From Paludibacteraceae bacterium (GTDB taxonomy: Bacteria > Bacteroidota > Bacteroidia > Bacteroidales > Paludibacteraceae): a DNA stretch of 64,000 bases. The stretch covers positions 186,001 to 250,000 of the forward strand of contig JAFSKL010000009.1 in the NCBI GenBank assembly GCA_017448985.1, in the 5' to 3' direction. The translations under genes were made by a program, and so were the position numbers. Under the pieces are notes generated by a model. It saw nothing but the letters and a program-made list of their open reading frames with translations. It was not told where the DNA came from and did not search any database. This document shows, piece after piece, positions 14,988 through 23,000 of this stretch. Each line of letters starts with the position of its first letter. Position 1 is the stretch's first letter.

Positions 14988-15018
14988 GCAAGCCCGCACA
15001 AACGGGCTTGCATTTGTG
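14988..15018 (+). terminator. Rho-independent terminator
   Basis: Nine-base perfect stem GCAAGCCCG (14988-14996) and CGGGCTTGC (15003-15011) with a six-base loop, then attttgtgtt-like T-rich sequence. It ends the TPR/HTH and TonB-domain operon. Confidence 0.7.
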
Positions 15019-15100
15019 TTCCTCTTCGGCCTCTCCACTCATCCATATGCGCTTCCTTCCCCTTCGATATTCCGCTATTCCGCTTGTCTTCGTCTATTAC

Positions 15101-15311
15101 GTCCAAATTGTATTTGGACATTTTTTTGTCCTGTGCGCGAGTCGTCAGGCTCGCGTTTCTTTTTCTTCCTTTACAGGGCAATCGGATTGCCCGTTCCCCT
15201 TCGGGATTCCGGTGTTCCGCTATTCCGGCTCATCGAGATCTCCTAATCTCGAGGTCTCGAGGTCTCGTTTCTTTCTCTCGCAGGTCCTGTGCTCGCAGAT
15301 GTCCCTGCGAG
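15101..15311. other. Cluster of hairpins, two with terminator-like T runs
   Basis: No gene is visible in 15012-15645. Perfect inverted repeats follow one another: 15101-15107/15113-15119 then seven T; 15136-15141/15150-15155 then a T-rich tail; 15176-15182/15186-15192; 15235-15239/15246-15250; and 15277-15283/15305-15311. The density is far above what one terminator needs. Confidence 0.6.
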
Positions 15312-15369
15312 CCTCCGCCCCCGAAAATTGCAATTTTTCCCATTTTTCTTACATTTTTGTGGCTGAAAA

Positions 15370-15401
15370 TTTGCATATCTCAAAATTTTTTTGTATCTTT
15401 G
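15370..15401 (+). promoter_or_regulatory. Promoter upstream of the 15646 gene
   Basis: -33 TTTG at 15370-15373 and -7 TATCTTTG at 15394-15401, 20 bases apart. The next start codon is about 240 bases downstream, so the mRNA would have a long C-rich leader (15408-15645) in which I see no ORF. Confidence 0.75.
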
Positions 15402-15645
15402 CACTCGATTTCAAACCTACCCGCTAACTACCGCAAAGCCCGTAGCCAGAAATCCGCCCAATTGGCTAACATCCCGCTTAACCGCACCAAGCCACCCCGC
15501 TTAACCCCCACAGGACCCCTCAAAAGGCCCTGCTAAGACTAAAATTAGAATAAAATAATGGTAAAATAGGAGGCGTCTCGTGGTCATCCTAGACTTTACC
15601 CCAGATAAACACCTGTAAACGACTTATAATCAACCACTTACAACG

Positions 15646-16458
15646 ATGTCAAAATTTTTGAGAACACGCGTTATGGACACTTTGAGCCAAACTTTGGCCA
15701 CCTTCGTACCTCATCCGTCCGTCTCCGCACCTCATGCCAAGGGTGTGCGCTATTTCCGCATATCCAACCCTGCTATAGAAGCCATTTGGGGAGCCATAGA
15801 CACCGTCAAACAAGGCCAGAAATGCAAAAAGCGCATTGTGGTCCGTCCTTCCCGCCGTTATCCGGGCCTTCACGAACTCTACACCTACCGTTTTCCGAAA
15901 CAATGGTCCAAGGCCTGCCAAGCCAACCGCGAACTCATCAAAACGGCCCAACGCCTTGCTCACGCTATCGAGAAGGACCATTCTTATGCCGCTCTCGAGT
16001 GGCGGATTCGTCATATCCAACACCTCCTCAACCCCGTTCCCGGACAAAAGACTTATTCCCATTTCTATCCCTTTGTCTATGTCACCATCTATCAGTCCCT
16101 CCGCGCAGCCTCCCAAGCCGCCCAACCCGCAGCCTCCCAAGCCGCCCAACCCGCAGCCTCCCAAGTCGCCACACCAGCCGCTTCCCTTAGTTCGTCCCCT
16201 TCTCCGAGTGTCAGCTCGGAGTACGTTTCCTTCGTCCCTATCACGTCTCGTCCTTCTAAACATCATCATTCTTCAATCTCCAATCTTCAATCTCCAATTT
16301 CCCATCACATCCTCCCTCTCCATCGACGACGGCGGTCTATACAACAAAAAAAGAGGAACCACGATGTGATTCCTCCGTTTGACCTTAACGTATCTTACGC
16401 AAGTTTGTTTACGAACTTAGCCAGCTTGGATTTGAGATTAGCGGCTTTGTTGGCGTGA
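15646..16458 (+). CDS. Conserved-looking protein of unknown function with low-complexity tail
   Basis: Up to 270 residues. Residues 1-150 look like a real folded domain, basic and aromatic ([17 protein letters not shown], then [17 protein letters not shown]). Residues about 151-180 are an AASQAAQP repeat, and the rest is Ser/His-rich with a word-like array. The last 64 bases overlap rpsT on the other strand and cross its terminator, so the C-terminus is doubtful: the true gene may end earlier by a frameshift, or the tail may be decaying. No signal peptide. I do not recognise the family. It has its own promoter at 15370. Confidence 0.55.
   Translation: MSKFLRTRVMDTLSQTLATFVPHPSVSAPHAKGVRYFRISNPAIEAIWGAIDTVKQGQKCKKRIVVRPSRRYPGLHELYTYRFPKQWSKACQANRELIKTAQRLAHAIEKDHSYAALEWRIRHIQHLLNPVPGQKTYSHFYPFVYVTIYQSLRAASQAAQPAASQAAQPAASQVATPAASLSSSPSPSVSSEYVSFVPITSRPSKHHHSSISNLQSPISHHILPLHRRRRSIQQKKRNHDVIPPFDLNVSYASLFTNLASLDLRLAALLA
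16098..16170. repeat. In-frame tandem repeat (gcagcctcccaagccgccca type)
   Basis: Three near-identical units of about 24 bases encode Ala-Ala-Ser-Gln-Ala-Ala-Gln-Pro repeats in the unknown protein. The third unit varies (caagtcgccac). Confidence 0.85.
16269..16306. repeat. In-frame word-like array (cttcaatctcc type)
   Basis: Units cttcaatctc, caatcttcaa, tctccaattt, cccatc encode [11 protein letters not shown] near the doubtful C-terminus of the unknown protein. Confidence 0.65.
16345..16375 (-). terminator. Terminator of rpsT (minus strand)
   Basis: GAGGAA (16353-16358) pairs with TTCCTC (16370-16375), with inner CAC/GTG pairs. On the minus strand it is followed by a run of T (complement of the A run at 16345-16352). 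Confidence 0.78.
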
Positions 16459-16649
16459 ATGATGTTGCGTTTAGCCAGTTTGTCGAGCATGGAGCTTACT
16501 TTGGGCAGAGCCTCAGCAGCAGCAGCTTTGTCGGTCGTCTTGCGCAGGTCGCGCACAGCGTTACGCGCTGTTTTAGCGTAATAATGATTGTGTGCTTTGC
16601 GAGCGGCCGTCTGGCGGATACGCTTCAAAGAGCTTTTGTGATTTGCCAT
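16395..16649 (-). CDS. rpsT: 30S ribosomal protein S20
   Basis: 84 residues, starting [14 protein letters not shown], the normal S20 N-terminus, and rich in Lys, Arg and Ala throughout ([19 protein letters not shown]). It binds 16S rRNA early in 30S assembly. The frame extends upstream to 16694, but that part lacks S20 similarity, so the ATG at 16649 is chosen. It lies downstream of tRNA-Glu on the same strand and probably shares its promoter at 16926-16957. The plus-strand gene at 15646 runs into its 3' end. Confidence 0.96.
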   Translation of the reverse strand: MANHKSSLKRIRQTAARKAHNHYYAKTARNAVRDLRKTTDKAAAAEALPKVSSMLDKLAKRNIIHANKAANLKSKLAKFVNKLA

Positions 16650-16765
16650 CTTTGTTTTTTGTTTCTTTGTATCCTTTGGGCTTGAGAGGATCACCCTTAG
16701 GAGATTGTTTTATAGGAAGGTCATTTTTTCTTTCTCTCGGGACTTGAGCCGTAGCTCGCGCGATG

Positions 16766-16837
16766 TAGTGCCAAGGGGAATCGAACCCCTATTGCAAGAA
16801 TGAAAATCTTGAGTACTAACCGTTATACGATGGCACC
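16766..16837 (-). tRNA. tRNA-Glu (anticodon TTC)
   Basis: Read on the minus strand, a 72-base cloverleaf: acceptor GGTGCCA with TGGCACT, anticodon stem CAAGA/TCTTG with loop TTTTCAT, and T arm AGGGG-TTCGATT-CCCCT. CCA is not encoded. It is cotranscribed with rpsT. Confidence 0.95.
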
Positions 16838-16920
16838 TCGGAGTGGTCAGTCCCCGCTAATCGGGGAAAGATCATATCCGCTCCGCCGGAAGGGGCATCA
16901 CTATACCCCAAAGCGGAAAA
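16838..16920 (-). other. Structured leader before tRNA-Glu
   Basis: Between the promoter and the tRNA lie two inverted repeats: CCCC/GGGG around gctaat (16854-16866 region) and a larger ccgct...agcgg stem that contains aggggca/tacccc. It is probably removed by tRNA 5' processing. Confidence 0.45.
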
Positions 16921-16925
16921 GCGTG

Positions 16926-16957
16926 CAAAAGTACTGCTTTTTTTTCAATTGACCAAA
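16926..16957 (-). promoter_or_regulatory. Promoter of tRNA-Glu and rpsT
   Basis: Minus strand: -33 TTTG (complement of 16954-16957) and -7 TACTTTTG (complement of 16926-16933), 20 bases apart. Confidence 0.8.
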
Positions 16958-17077
16958 TTTTTTTGCATTTTTTTGTTAATTTATGTTATTTTTGCTATGT
17001 AGATGTTACCAATGAGGGCTATTTTGCTACATTTTTTTGGCAAAATGCACTTTTTTTGATTTTTTATGCTGTTTCAT

Positions 17078-17108
17078 TTTGTCAATTCCCAAAAAAGTAG
17101 TACCTTTG
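17078..17108 (+). promoter_or_regulatory. Distal promoter upstream of the 17299 gene
   Basis: -33 TTTG at 17078-17081 and -7 TACCTTTG at 17101-17108, 19 bases apart. It lies 190 bases before the ATG; no ORF or clear structure is seen in the leader. Confidence 0.7.
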
Positions 17109-17245
17109 CAGCCCAATTAAGAGATGAGAGCACAGAAGCGTCTGTTTTGTTACGTCAAATACATCATTTGTATGTTGTAAAACGGAAGTTTCTAAAGAAA
17201 AGTGCCGAAAAAATTAAAAAATCTTCACAAAACCGCAGAAAATAC

Positions 17246-17276
17246 TTGCGTATATCAAAAAAAATATGTAATTTTG
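17246..17276 (+). promoter_or_regulatory. Proximal promoter of the 17299 gene
   Basis: -33 TTG at 17246-17248 and -7 TAATTTTG at 17269-17276, 20 bases apart and 22 bases before the ATG. With the promoter at 17078 this gives a tandem pair. Confidence 0.7.
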
Positions 17277-17298
17277 CGGCGAATTATAGCGTAATGTA

Positions 17299-18669
17299 AT
17301 GAAAAGGCATTGGATTGGTATTAATAAAGAGTATGTACGTGCGTTGTGCGCGCTGGGGTTGATAGTAGCTGTTTATACCGTCAATGGTCTAGGATTACCG
17401 GCTAACGCTACCGAGATACAATCGAGTCGATCTTTGTACAAGGCTGAGGGAAGATTTGCGCTGAATGCACAAATGGGTCAGATAGCATGGGGACAGAGTG
17501 CAAAGGCAGAGAAAGATGCGTGGGAGTATGTGAGCATCAATGCGTCGAAGCCGACGGAGGTGAAGGATACGACCTATTATCGGGTTCAGGACGGATGGAA
17601 TTATCTGCAATTCGCCAAGAACAACTTGCCGGCAACGATAGCTTATATACCGGATACGGCGTTTGGTCCGATACCGAAAGCCTTCCGCGGAGTGGATCAG
17701 GAGTTGGGATGTATGGCGGTGTTGTACGAGTGCCAGCAGGGATGGATTTGGCAGTTGGAGGCCTCGGAGCAGGATTGGCTGATTACGATTGAGGCGCACG
17801 AGGAGGCTACCATTTGGGTGATGCCGAGCAAGTCAGAGATTATTGATGACTGCGAAGGCAAGACCAAGACGAAGGAGATCACGGAGCAGGTTTGCGACAA
17901 GTACAACTTCGGCGGTGAATGGATAACGGAGAGTGGTACTTACGAGCACACGTTCAAGACCGTAGAGGGTTGCGACTCAATCGTGACGCTGCACTTGACA
18001 GTAGGCGTAGGTTGCGGACAGGACGAGTGTGAAGGCAAGACCAAGACGAAGGAAATCACGGAGCAGGTTTGCGACAAGTACACCTTCGGCGGCCAGGTGT
18101 TGAGAGAGAGTGGTACTTACGAGCACACGTTCAAGACCGTAGAGGGTTGCGACTCGATCGTGACGCTGCACCTGACAGTAGGCGTGGGTTGCGGAGATGT
18201 GGACATCATTTATTTCTGCAAAGGAATGAATACGGAGCACTTGGAAGGCAACCATTGGTACAAGGAGTACGAGTATGAATCGCCTGCGACATGGTTCAAG
18301 TTGTCGGACTACCAGGTAGGCGGCGAGAGTGAGCGTACATTGATGGACCTGCGCAAAGCGAATGCGGATTTGAGAAGTCACTATGTGGACGGTCTGACGC
18401 CTGTGGAGCAGATTATCTGGAGTCACCGCAACGATCAGTCATCGAACTACACACCGGTAGAGGTGGCCAATGAGGCACAATGGATTGCGGCCGGAGTACT
18501 GGCATTACGTGTGTTGTTCCTCTGCGGCGAGAGCTACAGTAGCGACTTTGCGACCGACGTGGTGAACGTGAATGCGGCGCAGAAGCCGGTGAAAACAATT
18601 GAAAACGGCCAAGTGGTGATAATTCGCGGCGGCGAAAAGTACAACATCCTTGGAACCCGTTTGCGTTAA
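17299..18669 (+). CDS. Secreted protein with two 'GCDSIVTLHLTV' repeats and a short C-terminal sorting-like tail
   Basis: 456 residues with an N-terminal hydrophobic segment (residues 14-30) that fits a signal peptide. Residues about 185-300 contain two nearly identical repeats of about 56 residues, each starting CEGKTKTKEITEQVCDKY and ending EGCDSIVTLHLTVGVGCG, a pattern frequent in Bacteroidota surface proteins, with paired cysteines. The last 20 residues (NGQVVIIRGGEKYNILGTRL) match the short tail seen at the ends of the genes at 18732, 34919 and 59674, probably a T9SS sorting signal. The central part is not recognised. It starts a cluster of four envelope protein genes. Confidence 0.75.
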   Translation: MKRHWIGINKEYVRALCALGLIVAVYTVNGLGLPANATEIQSSRSLYKAEGRFALNAQMGQIAWGQSAKAEKDAWEYVSINASKPTEVKDTTYYRVQDGWNYLQFAKNNLPATIAYIPDTAFGPIPKAFRGVDQELGCMAVLYECQQGWIWQLEASEQDWLITIEAHEEATIWVMPSKSEIIDDCEGKTKTKEITEQVCDKYNFGGEWITESGTYEHTFKTVEGCDSIVTLHLTVGVGCGQDECEGKTKTKEITEQVCDKYTFGGQVLRESGTYEHTFKTVEGCDSIVTLHLTVGVGCGDVDIIYFCKGMNTEHLEGNHWYKEYEYESPATWFKLSDYQVGGESERTLMDLRKANADLRSHYVDGLTPVEQIIWSHRNDQSSNYTPVEVANEAQWIAAGVLALRVLFLCGESYSSDFATDVVNVNAAQKPVKTIENGQVVIIRGGEKYNILGTRLR

Positions 18670-18731
18670 ACGAGGCTACGCTTCGTGAAACGCAAGAACA
18701 TTGAATTAATGACAAACAATCTCATGAGCCA

Positions 18732-20012
18732 ATGAGAAAGGTTCTAAGCATAGTATGTATGGTGTTTGCTTTGGTGGCCTATGGTCAGGTGAAGCAGGAA
18801 ATCAGTCCTGAGGAGTGGGAAGAATGCGCCCGCGTAGGCAGGAGTGTGGATGCACCGGACTACTTTTGCGAATGCCAACTGACTGCTACGCCGTTTGTGT
18901 ATCCGTTGGACACGATTGTTCAGGACACGATGTGGTTCAGCACGAAGTTGGAGGATATGCAGCAAGGCATCTCGGCTTATTGGTTCGGCGATTGCGATTT
19001 GACCTTTGAAGTATATGCGTTTTGTACGAGCAAGCAACCGACGATCACTTTCGATGTGCCGGCGGGCAAGATGTACGAGATGAGTGTGGCGCAGATCAAC
19101 GAGCGTCTGGACGGTATGGGAACAACGGCCAGGGAACTGGCGGGTTCGATGACCCCGATGATTCGTCTCTATCCTCACGGCTGTTCCGGTCAGGCTTTCG
19201 CCTATCCGTTCAACGAAGGACCGGCGTCCGATTGTGAGGATCCGCTGGAGCTGCGTTTGGGAATGCGATATGTATGCGACAGTACGAAGCGTGTGATGCG
19301 GATGAATCCGAGTGAGATACCCGACGCGACGCAATCGTTCCTCCGCTGGAGGCATTGGAACAGCAAGGCTTGCGACGTGCGATTGACGCTGGACAGTTGT
19401 GAGGGAGAAGAGTTGGCTCATACCACATTGACGGATACATTCCATGTCTTCTGGGTTGATTCGGCCAAGTTGCGTGAAGCGAAGCAAGCGAATCGCAGCG
19501 TGTGGATGACGACACAAGCGGAGAAGGATGCGATAGGCCGTATAACATGGTACAAGAAACCGTTTTTCGTAGAGCCGGACACGCTGAATGACACGACTTG
19601 TATGGGTAAGGCGTTGAAGGTGCACATGATTGACTATATGTCGGACACGAGTTTTGTGGATACGATTGCGGTTCTTTTCGATACGCTTCGTCTGTGCCAG
19701 GTCAATCTGACCTTTACGCAGCCGGAACAGGAGTATGACACGGTATATTTGGATCCGATCACGATGAAACGCGGATATCGCTACAAACCATCGGGAGATA
19801 TCTTCACCGAGTTTGGCGAGTATGAGGTTGAAGTGAAAAAGACGGGCGCGTGCACGCGCGCAATCCTATTAAATATATTAAATAGCAAAGAGCAAGGCGT
19901 TGAAGAGACGGAAGCGACCCGGCGCAAGGCTCGAAAAATACTGAGAGACGGGCAGCTGCTCATCGAAATAGACAAGGAAATATTTGATGTCTTCGGACAG
20001 AAAATTATATAA
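18732..20012 (+). CDS. Secreted protein of unknown function with T9SS-like tail
   Basis: 426 residues with a signal peptide (MRKVLSIVCMVFALVAYGQ). The body is rich in Asp, Thr and Cys (CEDPLELRLGMRYVCDST, LCQVNLTFTQPEQEYDTVY) and looks like beta-sandwich domains; I know no family. The end DGQLLIEIDKEIFDVFGQKI follows the same short tail pattern as its neighbour, though degenerate. The gene starts 62 bases after the 17299 gene with no promoter or terminator between, so it is cotranscribed. Confidence 0.7.
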   Translation: MRKVLSIVCMVFALVAYGQVKQEISPEEWEECARVGRSVDAPDYFCECQLTATPFVYPLDTIVQDTMWFSTKLEDMQQGISAYWFGDCDLTFEVYAFCTSKQPTITFDVPAGKMYEMSVAQINERLDGMGTTARELAGSMTPMIRLYPHGCSGQAFAYPFNEGPASDCEDPLELRLGMRYVCDSTKRVMRMNPSEIPDATQSFLRWRHWNSKACDVRLTLDSCEGEELAHTTLTDTFHVFWVDSAKLREAKQANRSVWMTTQAEKDAIGRITWYKKPFFVEPDTLNDTTCMGKALKVHMIDYMSDTSFVDTIAVLFDTLRLCQVNLTFTQPEQEYDTVYLDPITMKRGYRYKPSGDIFTEFGEYEVEVKKTGACTRAILLNILNSKEQGVEETEATRRKARKILRDGQLLIEIDKEIFDVFGQKII

Positions 20013-20046
20013 CTAACACTAATATTAACTAATTTATTACAACTGC

Positions 20047-23000
20047 ATGAAGAAATTATTACTTCTATCCGTTGCTATGATGGTGTCGTTCGGCGCTGCT
20101 TTTGCCGAGTGCCCGACGACCGGTGGTGACGGAAGCACAAAGGCCGATGCAATCGACTTTTGTTGGGAGGAGGGTCATGACCAGGTTGGTAGCGGTACCT
20201 ATTGGTATCATGTGGACTTGAGTCCGCTGTACAAGGAGGAAGTACCGACTCTGACATTCTGCTTGCAAAACCCAACTCTGATGGACACAGTGGAGGTAAA
20301 AATGAAAGCTACCGTAGCCGGTCAGGTTGTGGAGCGTCAGTACACAATCCTCCCTGGACAGACGAAGTCTCAGTCGGGAAATGCTTCTGTGTTGCTCAAA
20401 GCTAAACAGACAGACGTTTTCGTAGCGCTGACGACCAAGGCTAAAGATGAGAATGCCCGCATCCACTTTAGTGCGAGATTGTATGACGCAGTCGATTTGG
20501 ATGAGGCTTGTGAGAAAGCCGTACCTTTCGATTGGAAGAACGGTTTCACTCAGAAGAAGGGTGCTATTCAATGGGTCAAGATCGATCTGAAAGATGCCAA
20601 GAAGGCAGCCGTGGCTGATCCTGTAAGCGACGTTAAGATCACGATCACGAACCAGGGTACAGGTGAGTTGAAACTGCGTGCCGCTCAGTCTTTGGACTGC
20701 CCGTCTTCGGGTTTGACCAAACACACTTACACTGTAGCAGCCGGCGCACAAGTCGTTACCACCATCCCCGCTAACATGATCAAGATGGTCTCTGAGGATG
20801 AATTGTACGTAACGTTCGACAACAGCCAGCCGATTAAGGTGGAGGCTGAGTTGGTACCGCGTGCCGCTGACGCTAAGCCGTTGTTCGATTTCGGTACGGT
20901 GACTGTTGACAGTCTGCCCGTTGTAACCGATCAGACGATTGCAGCCGGTAAGCACTACTACTTCATTAACGTAGCCCAGATGAACGACTCGCTCAAGTAT
21001 GAGCCGGAGTTCACATTCCTCGGCTTGGACGAAGCTGCGGTTATTGACCGTCGGATGTCGTTCGAGAAGCAAGTTTGGGCATGGCAAGGCAGTGTCCTCA
21101 ATCTCGCTGCTAACGAAGAGGTTGTTGAGGTTATCAAGAAGAACGTAGTTCAGGGTATCAACGCTGAGTACATCTACTTGTACATTGAGAATGACAAACC
21201 GTTCCAGTTGATCGGCCGTTACAAACACGTGCGTGAAGGTAAGGCTTGTAAGACCAACATCGACTTCGACTGGGTTAACGGTCACCTCCAGGAAGGCAAG
21301 ACCACTCAGTGGTATGCTATCGACGTACAGGCTGCCAAAGCAGAGGCTAAGGACATCAAGGTTACTATCGAGAACGTAGGTTACGACAAAGCAACCGTTA
21401 AGGGTTCTTTGGCATTCAGCTGCCCGTACATTGACCTCCAAGAGATCACCCGTACGATTGCCGTAGGCAAGAGCATTTCGACCAAGGTCGGCTATGCTAC
21501 CTATGCAATGATGTCGGAGACTATTTATGTAGGCGCCGAGACCGATCAGGATATCCGTATCAAGGCTGAGTTGGTTGATGCAGAAGGCGAACTGACAGGC
21601 GACGCTTGTTTGGAAGCTAAAGAGTTCAACTGGCAAGAAGGCGCAAAGCAAGACGCTGACGTAGCCGTTTGGTACAAGCTCGGTTTGAATGAGGTACGCG
21701 AGATGGCCGTTATGCCGACCATTAACGTATTCAACCTCAGCAAGGACAAAGCCGTTAAGATCGAGGGTCTGTTGAGCCTTGAGTGCCCGGATACCAAGCC
21801 GAACCAGGAGCGCAGCCTGACGATTGCCGCTAACGGTGTTTACAGCAAGCAACTGTCGAAAGACATGTTCGCTAACATGACCGGTGTAGATACCCTGTAT
21901 CTGCGCGTGAAAGCTAACCAACCGATCGCCTTCGAGGTAGCACTGACCGAGGAGCCTGAGGGTTCGAGCTGTACTTCCGCTATCAACTTCAACTGGGAGC
22001 GCGGTAATGACCAAAAGGCTAAAGAGAACCTCTGGTACCGCATTGACCTGCGCAAGGCTATGCAGACCGACAAGGACGTTAAGATCACGTTGGTAAATAA
22101 AGACGAAAAGAACGCTTGCGAGGGTGTGATTCAAATTGCATTTGACTGCAATGTTGACGCTGCTCCGCAAATGCAGAAATTCACCTTGGCAGCAGGCAAG
22201 TCCCGCTCGACCACTCAACCGCACAGCATGCTTGAGAGTGCTATTGACAGCGTTGTTATCGTACGCTTGATGGGTAGTACCGCTCTGCATGTAGAGGCTC
22301 AGCTCGTTGACCCGGCTCCGTTTGAGCCGATTGCTTGCGATGAACTGATTCCGCTGGAGTGGGATAAGGTTTACACGCAAGAAGCCGGTACCAAGATGTA
22401 TTTGTTGACCAAAGAGGTGATGGACGCTCTGAATGCAGACGCTACTTCTGCTACTGCCTTCATCAACGAGCTCTCCGGCAAGGCTAACAGCATCAAGGCT
22501 GAGGTTGCTTACCACTGCCCGATTACTTCGAAGCCGATGACGAAGACCATCTCGCTCTCCGCTAATCAGGAATATGTGAAAGCTATTGGTGAGAACCTTG
22601 CTAAGCAAGCCGCTGCTCATGACAGCTTGATCATCCGCCTGACTTCGAAAGAGAAGTTTGAGTTCGAGGCTCGCCTCGTTAAGACGGATGATGGTGCATC
22701 CATTACCACGCCTGTACGTATTAAATTCAATGAGCCATACGAGCAAAAAGCCGGAACGACCTGCTTCTATCGTATCAATACCGAGCAGCTCAAAGCTACT
22801 CCGGAGTTGAACCAAGGTTCTCGCGTTCATGTTTGGACGAACACACTGGCAGCTGCAGCTACGCTGAAAGTGAAAGTTTACGAGGATATTGCCAAGATGG
22901 AAGACCTGCTCGAAGGCCGTGGCAAACGGACCATCGGTAAGGGCAAAGGCTTCAACCGTGAGGCTCCTGCATACGAGATCTTCGGTGTTGCTAACAAGAT

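Noticed and set aside
16838..17077. Riboswitch before the 17299 gene or tRNA-Glu
   Set aside because: The stems near 16850-16915 are short and lie upstream of a tRNA on the minus strand; no known riboswitch motif is visible.
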